From: Cytobacillus sp. FSL H8-0458
GTDB taxonomy: Bacteria; Bacillota; Bacilli; Bacillales; Cytobacillaceae
Direction of reading: 5' to 3'
Assembly (NCBI RefSeq): GCF_038002165.1
Contig: NZ_JBBOBR010000001.1
Span: forward strand, 3,348,001-3,412,000
DNA: 64,000 nucleotides
The notes beneath the pieces were generated by a model. It was not told the DNA's origin, ran no database searches, and worked only from the letters and a program-made list of their open reading frames with translations. This document shows positions 1-8,653 of this stretch, in pieces; position 1 is the stretch's first letter, and each line of letters starts with the position of its first letter. A program made the translations under genes and the position numbers.

Positions 1-621
1 TACTACCGGGAGGATAAGTGTAAATGCAACAAGCTCGCCAAAAGGAAATACGATCAAAGTTGGAAAAAGCGCCTTCAAAACAGGCTTGAGCCCATCTCCG
101 AGCACGGGCTTTATTTCATATAAATTGGCATTCCCGCTTGCAAATAAAAGGATGGTCAGAAGGAATAAAAATCCGAATAAATAAGGGGTAAAAATTTCTG
201 AAGTTCTGCCAAGGACTTCAAGACCGAGATATAAAATATAGGCCATGGCAAGACAGATGGTCAGCGAAATGATCTCAATTGGCGTCGACGGCAGAATGGC
301 CGAAGCAATCAATTCCCCAAAATCCCGGACTACCCGGCTGGCAAGGTACAGAAAATAAACTGTATATATATTGGAAAAAATAATGGCAATCGGTCTTTTG
401 AAGCCAATTTCCATGAGCTCATACAAATTTTTTCCGGGCACTCTGCTGATCAGGAAGTAATAGAATAGCATGATCCCAAACCCAAATATAATGGAAGCTG
501 CAATGGCAATCCAGGCATCTTTCTTGGCATCTCCGCCTACTCCGACAACAATGGCGCTTCCTAAAAGGAAATTGATCAACAATGTCAGCAGCTGGCTGAG
601 AGAGATATTCTCTTTTAACAT
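1..621 (-). CDS. GerAB-family spore germination permease (partial, C-terminus outside window)
   Basis: Endospore germinant-receptor B subunit (APC-superfamily GerAB/YndE type), an inner-membrane protein of the spore. I translated the minus strand from ATG at 621: it begins MLKENISLSQLLTLLINFLL and runs open to base 1 through several hydrophobic segments, giving about 207 residues of an expected 360 or so. The N-terminal pattern and the Gly-rich segment after the first helix fit the family. A purine-rich AAAGGG lies upstream. It follows a small two-helix gene 50 bp upstream on the same strand, as in gerA-type operons. An A or C subunit, if present, lies beyond the left edge. Family assignment is by recognition. 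Confidence 0.8.
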   Translation of the reverse strand, partial: MLKENISLSQLLTLLINFLLGSAIVVGVGGDAKKDAWIAIAASIIFGFGIMLFYYFLISRVPGKNLYELMEIGFKRPIAIIFSNIYTVYFLYLASRVVRDFGELIASAILPSTPIEIISLTICLAMAYILYLGLEVLGRTSEIFTPYLFGFLFLLTILLFASGNANLYEIKPVLGDGLKPVLKALFPTLIVFPFGELVAFTLILPVV

Positions 622-671
622 TCCATCACCAATCCCTTTTACGATGTGTACGTTCAATTAAGCAAGCATTT

Positions 672-902
672 CTATGATGGCCGCTTCTTTTTCCTCGCTT
701 TCAAAAGGCGGAAATCAGCCACTGTACTTGAGACCAATCCGATCAAAACAGTAAAAATAATAATCATTCTTCCAGTGGCAATCTCTGAAAACAGCAGATT
801 CCTAAAAGCTTCCCAAAACGTATAATCAAATATTTTCATATCAAATATTGTGCTCAAAATAGCCAAGAGCAGAAAAATGGCCAGATAGCTAAATGTAATC
901 AT
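672..902 (-). CDS. Small two-helix membrane protein, germinant-receptor D-subunit type
   Basis: 76 aa with two hydrophobic segments (about residues 3-22 and 45-65) and a basic C-terminus ending KARKKKRPS. It sits 50 bp upstream of the GerAB-type gene on the same strand. Size, topology and place match the D proteins described next to gerA-type operons in Bacillus, which modulate germinant-receptor activity. These are defined mainly by size, topology and context, so the functional call is inference. The start ATG at 902 has only a weak ribosome site (GGGGTA). Confidence 0.6.
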   Translation of the reverse strand: MITFSYLAIFLLLAILSTIFDMKIFDYTFWEAFRNLLFSEIATGRMIIIFTVLIGLVSSTVADFRLLKARKKKRPS

Positions 903-1109
903 GACTGTACCCCATTAACATTGGATATTGTATATCTTTTCTCGGTCTGCACATTTTATCCAGAATTAAAGAAAAAACCGTCCAGGTTCCGACTTACCAT
1001 TCCACCTGATTAATTAACAATTATTTGGGTATGGTTAGAGAAGGAGAAATTGTATAGGAATAGGGTTTGCAGGAAAAATTATGAATGAATATAACGTAGG
1101 AGGAACGAT

Positions 1110-2636
1110 ATGACGACATCCAACCACAAAACTCCCCAATATCCGGAGCCATATTGGAGGGAAGAGGAACTTCCCGCCTTTGACAAGCTCAGAGAAGATG
1201 CTCTAACGGACATTGCGATTGTCGGCGGAGGCATCACCGGTATTACGGCAGGGTACCTTCTTGCCAAGGAAGGCTTTAAAGTGGCGATTCTTGAAGCCGG
1301 CAATATCCTGAACGGCACCACTGGCCATACCACAGCCAAAGTGACGGCACAGCATGGCTTAATATATGATGAATTGATCAGCCACTTCGGCGTGGAAAAA
1401 GCCAAGCTCTATTATCAGGCTTCGGCTGATGCACTGAATTTCGTCCGGAACACAATAACGGAAAAACAAATTGAATGCGACTTCAGTAATGAAGAAGCAA
1501 TCATCTATGCTGTATCAGAGGAGTATGCACAAAAAGTCGATAAAGAGCGGCAAGCCTATGAAAAACTCGGAATCCCACACGGAATGAAGGACAGCATTCC
1601 GTTTAACATCAACACTACTGCGGTGCTTTCCATGTTTGACCAGGCCCAGTTCCATCCGGTGAAATACTTGAAAAAGCTCCTTAGGGACTTTGTGGATTTG
1701 GGCGGAATTGTTTATGAAAATACAACAGCAGCAGATATTGAAGAAGGCAGTCTTCCTGATGTGGTAACCAGAGATGGCCATCGCCTGAAATGCAAATATG
1801 TCATTGCTGCTTCCCACTTCCCTTTTGCAGATATGAAAGGGTTTTATTTTTCCAGATTATCTCCGGAAAGATCTTATGTACTTGGCGTAAAAATCAAAGA
1901 GGACTTTCCAGGAGGCATGTATTACAGTGCCGATTCACCGACCCGCTCGCTGAGGTACACACCTTATAACGGAGAAAAGCTTATTTTAGTGAGCGGCGAC
2001 AGCCACAAGACGGGCCATGGGCCGGATACGATGAAGCACTACAATGCCCTCGAAGTCTTTGCTGAAGAGGTGCTCGGCATAACCGACTATCCTTATCGAT
2101 GGTCTGCCCAGGATTTATACACACTTGATAAGGTCCCGTATATTGGCCCGATTACATCCAAACAGAAGAATATCTTTGTCGCAACAGGCTACCGGAAATG
2201 GGGAATGACAAACGGGACAGCAGCTGCCATGCTGATAAAGGATCAGATTATGGAAAGGGACAACCCTTATGCAGAGCTGTTTACGCCATCGAGATTCCAG
2301 GCTGACCCAAGCATTAAAAAATTTATTGCGGCCAATACAGATGTAGCCGGACAGCTGATTAAGGGGAAGCTTGAATTCGTGCCAAAAGAAACAGGAGATC
2401 TGTCAAATGATGAAGGCGGCGTAGTGATGATTAAAGGGAAACGGACAGGTGCTTACAGGGATCCTGAAGGCAGCCTCCATCTTGTGGATACCACCTGCAC
2501 CCACATGGGATGTGAATGCGAATGGAACCATGGTGACCGTACATGGGACTGCCCATGCCACGGGTCCCGCTTTTCCTATGATGGAACCGTCGTGGAAGGT
2601 CCGGCTGCCAAACCGCTGAAGAAAGTGGAAGAATAA
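1110..2636 (+). CDS. yhfW: FAD-dependent oxidoreductase with C-terminal Rieske domain (YhfW family)
   Basis: 508 aa. The N-terminus holds a DAO-type FAD fold with the dinucleotide-binding motif VGGGITGITAG (about residues 37-47). The C-terminus is a Rieske [2Fe-2S] domain: C463-T-H465 and C481-P-C-H484 are the cluster ligands, with C468 and C483 placed for the usual disulfide. The start is fixed by AGGAGG eight bases before ATG 1110. The reaction is unknown; the family presumably passes electrons between an amine or amino-acid-like substrate and the iron-sulfur centre. In B. subtilis yhfW neighbours hemAT (yhfV). Here hemAT is 10 kb away on the other strand, so the pairing is not kept. Confidence 0.85.
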   Translation: MTTSNHKTPQYPEPYWREEELPAFDKLREDALTDIAIVGGGITGITAGYLLAKEGFKVAILEAGNILNGTTGHTTAKVTAQHGLIYDELISHFGVEKAKLYYQASADALNFVRNTITEKQIECDFSNEEAIIYAVSEEYAQKVDKERQAYEKLGIPHGMKDSIPFNINTTAVLSMFDQAQFHPVKYLKKLLRDFVDLGGIVYENTTAADIEEGSLPDVVTRDGHRLKCKYVIAASHFPFADMKGFYFSRLSPERSYVLGVKIKEDFPGGMYYSADSPTRSLRYTPYNGEKLILVSGDSHKTGHGPDTMKHYNALEVFAEEVLGITDYPYRWSAQDLYTLDKVPYIGPITSKQKNIFVATGYRKWGMTNGTAAAMLIKDQIMERDNPYAELFTPSRFQADPSIKKFIAANTDVAGQLIKGKLEFVPKETGDLSNDEGGVVMIKGKRTGAYRDPEGSLHLVDTTCTHMGCECEWNHGDRTWDCPCHGSRFSYDGTVVEGPAAKPLKKVEE

Positions 2637-2654
2637 CTTATTTTTTAAGAAAAG

Positions 2655-2686
2655 AAGACAGTTTTCCATGGGAGACTGTCTTTTTT
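2655..2686 (+). terminator. Rho-independent terminator of yhfW
   Basis: Eight-base stem AAGACAGT/ACTGTCTT followed by a T6 tract, starting 19 bases after the yhfW stop. Confidence 0.85.
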
Positions 2687-2730
2687 GTGGAATTTGCAGT
2701 ACGTTGATCGGGTTCCCACCCATTTATGTG

Positions 2731-2875
2731 CGGATAGAGCCCTGCGTTGTAAATATGGCGGCCTTATAGATGTTGAACTGCTGGATAGCCCGCTTTTATT
2801 ATCGGATAGCTGGATTTTTCTTGCATATAGCTCTTTTATATTTTCGGATAAATCGTTTTTTTGCCGTATAGCTCA
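2731..2875. repeat. Degenerate 21-nt periodic array, core CGGATAGC
   Basis: Seven imperfect copies of a short core (best form TCGGATAGC) occur between the terminators of two convergent genes. The ATAG or ATAA core begins at 2734, 2766, 2785, 2806, 2827, 2848 and 2868, so the last six are spaced 19, 21, 21, 21 and 20 bases. The intervening sequence is T-rich and not conserved. No reading frame here has a ribosome site. See the matching array at 57472-57720. Confidence 0.7.
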
Positions 2876-2903
2876 TTTTTATTTTTCTTACCGTCTGATG
2901 CAA

Positions 2904-2931
2904 GAAAAAATCCCCCTTAAAAAGGAGGATT
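2904..2931 (-). terminator. Rho-independent terminator of the 44-aa gene
   Basis: On the minus strand AATCCTCCTT and AAGGGGGATT form a 10-base stem with one mismatch, followed by a T-rich tract. It starts nine bases after the stop of the 44-aa ORF. Confidence 0.8.
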
Positions 2932-2939
2932 CGGCTCAA

Positions 2940-3074
2940 TCAGTCCTGCACGTTGTTCTCTTTCTTTTCTTTGCTTCCGGTTGTGAATTCAACAAGCTCT
3001 TCGCTTGTGCGCTGAGGTCTGTGTTTATTGTTATTACGCTGTGCATTGCCATTTCCAAGTTTGGTTCTGCCCAT
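2940..3074 (-). CDS. 44-aa basic hydrophilic protein, unknown function
   Basis: Small gene read from ATG 3074: begins MGRTKLGNGNAQRNNNKHRP and ends in KEKKENNVQD. It has no hydrophobic segment and is rich in Asn, Arg, Lys and Gln, resembling minor small acid-soluble spore proteins in composition without matching one I recognise. Support for coding: AAAGGAG 11 bases before the ATG and a strong terminator right after the stop. It follows the amidase gene by 58 bases on the same strand and may share its transcript. A 61-aa ORF in another frame covers the same stretch but has worse start-site spacing. Confidence 0.6.
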   Translation of the reverse strand: MGRTKLGNGNAQRNNNKHRPQRTSEELVEFTTGSKEKKENNVQD

Positions 3075-3132
3075 ATTCTCATCTGCTCCTTTTTTGTTTT
3101 ATCAGGAGTAGTATGAGTCAATTATGGAGCAG

Positions 3133-4617
3133 TTATTCTGATGCCAGCACTTCAAGTTCAGGTGCTTTTCTATGCCTGGCAGCCTGTTCAAAGGCATAAG
3201 CAAGTTTGATCAGGAGCGGCTCACTGTAGGCAAGTCCTGTAAATGTGATGCCCACCGGCTCTCCTTCCGGGGTATACCCGGCCGGTACTGTGATGGATGG
3301 ATATCCCGCTTTTGCAGGGATTCCTGCTCCAAAATTATTCGGGAACACGATGGCATCCAGATTATGCTCCTGCATCACATAATCAATACCCCGCTCTCCT
3401 GAAAAATAGATATCCTTCTCAAGTGCAGAGATGTAGGACATTTCCGTTAAATCTCCACTTGTTTGCTCCGCTTCAATCAGAATGGATTGACCGTATTTTA
3501 AGCACTTTTCGCTATTCTTTTCATTAAATTCAATGACATCTGACAGGGTGCGAATATGAAGGTGGGGTGCGACAGTACGCAGATAGGCATTCACATCCGC
3601 TTTAAATTCATAAGTCAGGACGTCGTAGCTCCACTCAGTTTTTGTGGAAGGAATCACTACTTCGTCGACCACCTCTGCACCGAGCTCATTTAACCGGGCT
3701 ACTGCTTGATTCATGATCGCGAGCTTCTCTGAACTTAAGTAGTCAAAATATGTCTCTCTGGCAATGCCGATTCGTGCGCCCTGCAGTCCGTTTTCATCAA
3801 GGAAAGCGGTAAAATCCTTCCCCTGCAGATCCTGATTTGTCAGGGTAACCGGATCATTTTCGTCAGAGACTGCAAGCACGTTTAATAATAATGCGGCATC
3901 CTTTACAGTTCTCGCCATTGGCCCGGCAGTGTCCTGGCTATGGGCAATTGGAATAATCCCGGTTCGGCTGACAAGTCCGACTGTCGGCTTTATCCCTACG
4001 AGAGAATTCTGGCTGGCAGGACTTAATATGGAGCCTGATGTCTCCGTTCCAATGGCTGCAGCGGCAAAATTAGCGGCAATAGCGGCACCGGACCCTGCGC
4101 TCGAACCTCCCACATCAAATTTCCCCGGCCCATATGGATTTAAGGTCTGTCCGCCACGTGAGCTGTAACCGCTCGGCATCCCTTCCGTCATAAAATTGGC
4201 CCATTCTGTCATATTCGTTTTTCCGATAATGACGGCTCCCGCTTTTCTTAATTGAGAAGCCACAAATGAATCACTTTGTGCATAGTGACCCTTTAAAGCA
4301 AGTGACCCGGCAGTTGTCTGCATTTTGTCTCCTGTATCAATATTATCCTTTAACAATATGGGAATGCCATGAAGAGGGCTGCGCGGCCCCTTCTTTTCTC
4401 TTTCCGCATCAAGAGCAGCTGCAATATGCAGGGCATCCGGATTGAGTTCTAAAACAGAATGAATGTTTTTATCCAGCTGTCCAATTCGGTTCATATACAT
4501 TAATACAAGTTCTTTGGATGTAATTTCCCCACTTTGCATTTTTTTCTGCATTTCATCTATCGTGGCTTCAAGCAAAAAGTCATCATGAAAACTCTTTAGC
4601 CTTGGATTCTCCATCAT
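3133..4617 (-). CDS. Amidase signature family protein
   Basis: 494 aa amidase, hydrolysing a carboxamide by the Ser-cisSer-Lys triad: Lys90 (in PILLKDNIDT), cis-Ser172 (in GGSSAGSG) and nucleophile Ser196 (in GTETSGSI), the usual 24-residue spacing between the two serines. No signal peptide, so cytosolic. Substrate unknown; the sequence is closer to stand-alone amidases than to GatA. The frame stays open upstream to 4896 but would overlap the helicase gene. The start at 4617 (two adjacent ATGs) is set by AAGGGG six bases before it. The 44-aa gene follows without an intervening terminator. Confidence 0.87.
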   Translation of the reverse strand: MMENPRLKSFHDDFLLEATIDEMQKKMQSGEITSKELVLMYMNRIGQLDKNIHSVLELNPDALHIAAALDAEREKKGPRSPLHGIPILLKDNIDTGDKMQTTAGSLALKGHYAQSDSFVASQLRKAGAVIIGKTNMTEWANFMTEGMPSGYSSRGGQTLNPYGPGKFDVGGSSAGSGAAIAANFAAAAIGTETSGSILSPASQNSLVGIKPTVGLVSRTGIIPIAHSQDTAGPMARTVKDAALLLNVLAVSDENDPVTLTNQDLQGKDFTAFLDENGLQGARIGIARETYFDYLSSEKLAIMNQAVARLNELGAEVVDEVVIPSTKTEWSYDVLTYEFKADVNAYLRTVAPHLHIRTLSDVIEFNEKNSEKCLKYGQSILIEAEQTSGDLTEMSYISALEKDIYFSGERGIDYVMQEHNLDAIVFPNNFGAGIPAKAGYPSITVPAGYTPEGEPVGITFTGLAYSEPLLIKLAYAFEQAARHRKAPELEVLASE

Positions 4618-4691
4618 CGATTTCCCCTTATTCTTTAGTGAAATAAAGCTCCACTTACTAATTCGCTTAGAAAAGAAGAAATTCCTTTTTA

Positions 4692-4732
4692 TAAAAAAAA
4701 TGCCAGGCACCAATTGATGTGGGTACCTGGCT
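4692..4732 (-). terminator. Terminator of yfmL
   Basis: Minus-strand stem GCCAGG...CCTGGC extended by CC/GG, followed by ATTTTTTTT, ten bases after the yfmL stop. Confidence 0.8.
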
Positions 4733-4741
4733 GTTTGATCT

Positions 4742-5866
4742 TTATACGATTTGGCCGCCGCGCATGACTTTCTTTTCAGCAGTGAGGCCCAGTTCTTTTG
4801 CCATTTGTTTAAGTTCGCGCTCTTCTCTTTCAGTGACGAGAGAAATAACGGTTCCGCCTGCGCCGAATCTTCCTGTTCTTCCAGAGCGGTGGACATATTG
4901 ATTCATATCCTTCGGGAAGTCGAAATGTACGACATGTGTAACTCCTTTAATGTCCAGCCCCCTTGCTGCAACATCTGTGGCAATCAGCATATTCGTTTTG
5001 CCCGTGCGGAAGTTCTTGATGGCTTTCTGCCTGTCAAATTTGCTCAGGTCACCGTGCAGAGTGCTTGAGGAGATATTTTTAAAATCAAGCTTTTCGGCCA
5101 TTACTGTGAGGTTGCCGATATCCTTGACAAATACCAGTGCCTTTATGTCTTCAAGCCTTGAAATCTTTTCGAGCATTTTGATTTTATCCCGTGCTTCTGC
5201 CACAAAATAAATATGGTCCACACCAGCAGCCTGAATGGTTTCATCCTTCTCGACACGAATGACATCAGCATCAGCTGTCAGTTCTTTCGCAAGCTGCTCA
5301 ACAACCGGCGGCAGTGTCGCTGAAAACAGCAGGACCTGGCGTTCTTTTAATGTAGATTTAACAATGTTTTGAACCGTCTGAGTGTGTTCCTTAACGAGAA
5401 GCTGATCACCTTCATCAAGGACAACGGTTTTGACTTCATGCATTTTCAGCTTTTTCTGTTTAATCAGCTCGAGCACCCGTCCCGGCGTTCCTAAAGCGAT
5501 GTGCGGATGCTTCTTCAATTTTTCAAGCTGCCTTTTCACATTGGCTCCGCCGATAAAAGAAGCGGCTTTTATCCCGCTGCCTTCAGCCCATTTTTGGATC
5601 TCGCTTAATATCTGCATAATAAGCTCCTGTGAAGAGGCTAAAATGACAGCCTGAACCGCCTGTTTATCCGGATCGATTTTTTCAAGGACCGGCAGCAGGT
5701 AAGCAAGCGTCTTGCCTGTTCCAGTCGGAGACTCGGCAATAATATCTCTGCCTTCCAATGCCGGAGGAACCGCCTCTGCCTGAATGGTCGTCGGCTGTGC
5801 AAATGCAGACTTTTTCCATGCCTCCTGGATAAATGGCTTCATATTTTCAATAAAAGATTGTGTCAT
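4742..5866 (-). CDS. yfmL: DEAD-box ATP-dependent RNA helicase YfmL
   Basis: 374 aa. Two RecA-like domains carry Q motif QPTTIQAEAVP, Walker A SPTGTGKT, motif Ib GTPGR, motif II as DEGD (not DEAD), motif III SAT, motif V ATDVAARGLD and motif VI HRSGRTGR. Length and the DEGD variant match B. subtilis YfmL (about 376 aa), a minimal helicase linked to 50S ribosome assembly and cold growth. It lacks the C-terminal RNA-binding tails of CshA and DbpA. AAAGGAG precedes ATG 5866. It appears monocistronic with its own terminator. Confidence 0.88.
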   Translation of the reverse strand: MTQSFIENMKPFIQEAWKKSAFAQPTTIQAEAVPPALEGRDIIAESPTGTGKTLAYLLPVLEKIDPDKQAVQAVILASSQELIMQILSEIQKWAEGSGIKAASFIGGANVKRQLEKLKKHPHIALGTPGRVLELIKQKKLKMHEVKTVVLDEGDQLLVKEHTQTVQNIVKSTLKERQVLLFSATLPPVVEQLAKELTADADVIRVEKDETIQAAGVDHIYFVAEARDKIKMLEKISRLEDIKALVFVKDIGNLTVMAEKLDFKNISSSTLHGDLSKFDRQKAIKNFRTGKTNMLIATDVAARGLDIKGVTHVVHFDFPKDMNQYVHRSGRTGRFGAGGTVISLVTEREERELKQMAKELGLTAEKKVMRGGQIV

Positions 5867-5990
5867 ATGTTACTCCTTTAACTTTATTGCGTGTAATCAG
5901 ATAATTATATTTAGTATAGCCGAAAATCGGAAAAAACTAGTATCGGTAATGATACTAGCTTATAGGCAGGAAGTTGTCCACCCTTAACAG

Positions 5991-6028
5991 AAAAAGGCGC
6001 GAAGCCGCTTCTGGCATTCGCACCTTTA
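5991..6028 (-). terminator. Terminator of the 6-8 kb M6 protease gene
   Basis: Minus-strand stem AAAGGTGCGAA/TTCGCGCCTTT with a T tract, directly after the stop. Confidence 0.8.
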
Positions 6029-6032
6029 AATC

Positions 6033-8423
6033 TTACTTGTGAATCCACACGGCTCCGGCAGAGTTGTCCTTTGCTTCACCGACCACTTGGAATTTCAGGC
6101 CATGTTCAGGAACAATTCGTCCTGCATCAGGAATCAGACTGTTGATGTATTTGTTAGAATCATCAAAAACAGAAATTCCTTTTAGGCCAGGGTAGTCATA
6201 ATCACCGCGGGTTGGCGAGCTTACTTCCCATGCTGGTGCTTTGTCCAAGGAGAACGCAGCATCTGCAATCTGATATCTTGTGCTTTGAGATACTGTTTCT
6301 TTGCCGTCTAACAGACCGGTAATGGCTTCCGGATGTGAATCCACCACTCCAAGAAAACCTTCTCCCGGATGAACGCCAACCCAGTTGTCTGTGTGGCTGT
6401 CATCGGCATACCAAACAACTAAACCAGTGTTGTATTTTACCCCTCTTGATTGGGCAAGAGCCGTATCGGAGCCTGCGTGATTTCTCCACTCAAGGTAATA
6501 ATGGTTCTTCGCAAAGCTGATTCCGCTGGAAACAATGAATCCGTCAAGTGCCATCTGAGAGACACCTTCAGCATCGTCTGTGAAAATCACATTTCCATCA
6601 GCAGTTACCGTGATTTCATCCATCGCAAATCCGTCCAATGCTAAGCCTCCATCTGTTACATATTCAAATGTCAGGCTAACTTTTTTACCGGCAAATGCGC
6701 TTAAGTCATATGTCTTATCTATCCATTGTCCTTTTGAAGATTCAGCACGGGCATCGCCATCTGTATCATTATCACCGATTACATCCAGCTCAGTTTTCGT
6801 CCCATCGGCTGCTTTTGCAGTAACAGTCAGATAATCATAATCAAACTCAATATCAAAATATGCCTTTGCATTAAATGTTGCTGTTGTTGCACTTGTTAAA
6901 TCAAATTCCGGCGTCGTCAAAGTGGTATGAAGATCGTCGCCTTTTGTGCTGTAGTAATATTTCTCCCCAAACGCAGGTGCAATTCCCTTCACTTCTTTTT
7001 CAGGAAGATTCACTTTTACAATTCCAGGGTTTTTAGATTTGGTTACACTTTGGTCAATAACTGTTGCCAAGCCATTTTTATCGATATCTTCATAATTTAC
7101 TTCCATAATATTGGCCCAATTTCCACCCATGCCTTTTTGGAAAAATTCTTTGTTTTGCGGTGAGAAGCTGGTTGGCTCTGTACCAGCTATTTTGCCGTTC
7201 CAGCTGCCGCCGCTCATGATGGACCAGGAAGCAACCGGCTCACCTTGACCGGTGTATTGCGTATCATACTCGTCAGGCAATCCTAGATCGTGGCCGAACT
7301 CATGGGCAAACACCCCGACAGCTCCGTCTTCCGGCTGAATCGTATAATCAAATGCGCCCATTTTTCCGCCCCAATAATCTACCTTGGCAGTTGTATCCGG
7401 AACAGCAAATACTCCGCCAAGCGTCCAGCGGTGAGACCAGATGGCATCATCACCGAGTGCACCTCCGCCAGCTTCCTGTCCTGTACCAGCGTGAATAATC
7501 ATGAGATGGTCAACCAATCCATCAGGCTCGTTAAGGTTTCCATCTCCATCTAAATCATATAGATCAAATTCATCGTACTCTGAAAGATCCATTCCAGCGT
7601 CTACAGCTGCTTTTAAAGCCTCTTTTACTAAGTCGCGAGGTCCAAGGGGAGATAGATTGTCATGGCCTCCGTTAGGGTTATCATCACCATAATCGGCCGC
7701 TTTTCCAGGGACCGTCAGCCATTCAGACACAGTGCCGTCCACAGTGTAGCTGCCTCCGGACTGCTCTTCATAGAATTGCTTAAATGTTTTTACTTTATCT
7801 CCATTAAATAATTCAAATTCAGTATCGCCAAACATCAGTTTTTCATAGTGCTCTTTGCTGAAATCATCAGCGTACATGTAGCCCTCTTCCTGTGTTACAT
7901 TGTTATGCTTGAAATCTTCAAATTCAGTTAAAAGCACAAGCACTTTGTCTGTTCTGACATCACCATTGTAGTTTGCTTCTTTGGCCGGATCTACTTTTAC
8001 ATAGCCGTCCGGTTTGCCCTTTTTGAAGTTTTTATGACCTTTATTCAGCTGCTTTGACAGCTTTTCTTTTTGTTTCGTTAAGAAGTCCTTAGTCTTCTTG
8101 TCAAATTCATTGTTGTGGTCATGGCTATCTTTTGTACTTCCAGGCTGCTTTTCACCTTGTTTTTCATTTATGTAATCCTTTACTGCCTTTTCTATTTCTA
8201 TGGAGGAAGCATCCTTTTTAATCAATCCTCTTTCTTTTAAAGCCTTTCCGAGGCGGTCTTCATTCACAATGTTTAAATCAATCGGTGCAGAAAGTTCCTC
8301 TGCTGAAGCTTTTGAAGGAGCTGCTGTTGTCCCGGCAAAAGATCCCGCAAATAGTGCAGCTGCCATCATCGTGCTGGCTGTAATGGAAGATACAACCTTA
8401 AAAGGTTTATTCTTATTACTCAT
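6033..8423 (-). CDS. Secreted M6 metalloprotease, immune inhibitor A type
   Basis: 796 aa secreted zinc endopeptidase. A Sec signal peptide (residues 1 to about 41, ending in ASA) is followed by a propeptide rich in Lys and Asn, then the M6 catalytic domain with [14 protein letters not shown] at 374-387 (zinc ligands His374, His378 and the downstream Asp; catalytic Glu375). A calcium-loop-like [10 protein letters not shown] lies at about 290-299. The C-terminal half is beta-rich, as in InhA. InhA-type enzymes degrade host antimicrobial peptides and spore or matrix proteins in the B. cereus group; here a general scavenging role is as likely. TAGGAGG precedes ATG 8423. A second, shorter M6 gene lies at 44.5-46.4 kb. 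Confidence 0.88.
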   Translation of the reverse strand: MSNKNKPFKVVSSITASTMMAAALFAGSFAGTTAAPSKASAEELSAPIDLNIVNEDRLGKALKERGLIKKDASSIEIEKAVKDYINEKQGEKQPGSTKDSHDHNNEFDKKTKDFLTKQKEKLSKQLNKGHKNFKKGKPDGYVKVDPAKEANYNGDVRTDKVLVLLTEFEDFKHNNVTQEEGYMYADDFSKEHYEKLMFGDTEFELFNGDKVKTFKQFYEEQSGGSYTVDGTVSEWLTVPGKAADYGDDNPNGGHDNLSPLGPRDLVKEALKAAVDAGMDLSEYDEFDLYDLDGDGNLNEPDGLVDHLMIIHAGTGQEAGGGALGDDAIWSHRWTLGGVFAVPDTTAKVDYWGGKMGAFDYTIQPEDGAVGVFAHEFGHDLGLPDEYDTQYTGQGEPVASWSIMSGGSWNGKIAGTEPTSFSPQNKEFFQKGMGGNWANIMEVNYEDIDKNGLATVIDQSVTKSKNPGIVKVNLPEKEVKGIAPAFGEKYYYSTKGDDLHTTLTTPEFDLTSATTATFNAKAYFDIEFDYDYLTVTAKAADGTKTELDVIGDNDTDGDARAESSKGQWIDKTYDLSAFAGKKVSLTFEYVTDGGLALDGFAMDEITVTADGNVIFTDDAEGVSQMALDGFIVSSGISFAKNHYYLEWRNHAGSDTALAQSRGVKYNTGLVVWYADDSHTDNWVGVHPGEGFLGVVDSHPEAITGLLDGKETVSQSTRYQIADAAFSLDKAPAWEVSSPTRGDYDYPGLKGISVFDDSNKYINSLIPDAGRIVPEHGLKFQVVGEAKDNSAGAVWIHK

Positions 8424-8612
8424 CTTATAGCCTCCTATTTAGTTTTTCTGAATTTTCGAAGTGCGAGATTAATTCTATCAAACTAACATAAAGTTTTTAA
8501 TAGTCTAACAATACTGTTATTTTAATAATTTGATAACATTTGATTAGGTAATTGTGATTGAATTATTCAGCACGAAAAATAGAATTGGGTATTTATGCTT
8601 ATTTAGAGGATA

Positions 8613-8647
8613 TAAAACAGAGAGCATCAGACTGCTCTGATGCTCCC
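8613..8647 (-). terminator. Terminator of the yfkN-like gene
   Basis: Minus-strand 11-12-base stem GAGCATCAGA/TCTGATGCTC followed by TGTTTT, directly after the stop. Confidence 0.85.
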
Positions 8648-8653
8648 TTCCTG

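Noticed and set aside
2936-3121. 61-aa minus-strand ORF
   Set aside because: Its internal ATG is only three bases from GGAG; the 44-aa frame has better spacing, and its composition is typical of a small basic protein.
4618-4896. N-terminal 93-residue extension of the amidase
   Set aside because: It lies inside the yfmL gene and terminator and is unlike amidases; AAGGGG before the two ATGs marks the real start.
8424-8612. Promoter for the M6 protease
   Set aside because: The region is AT-rich with several possible -10 boxes, but none has a credible -35 partner, so I do not report one.
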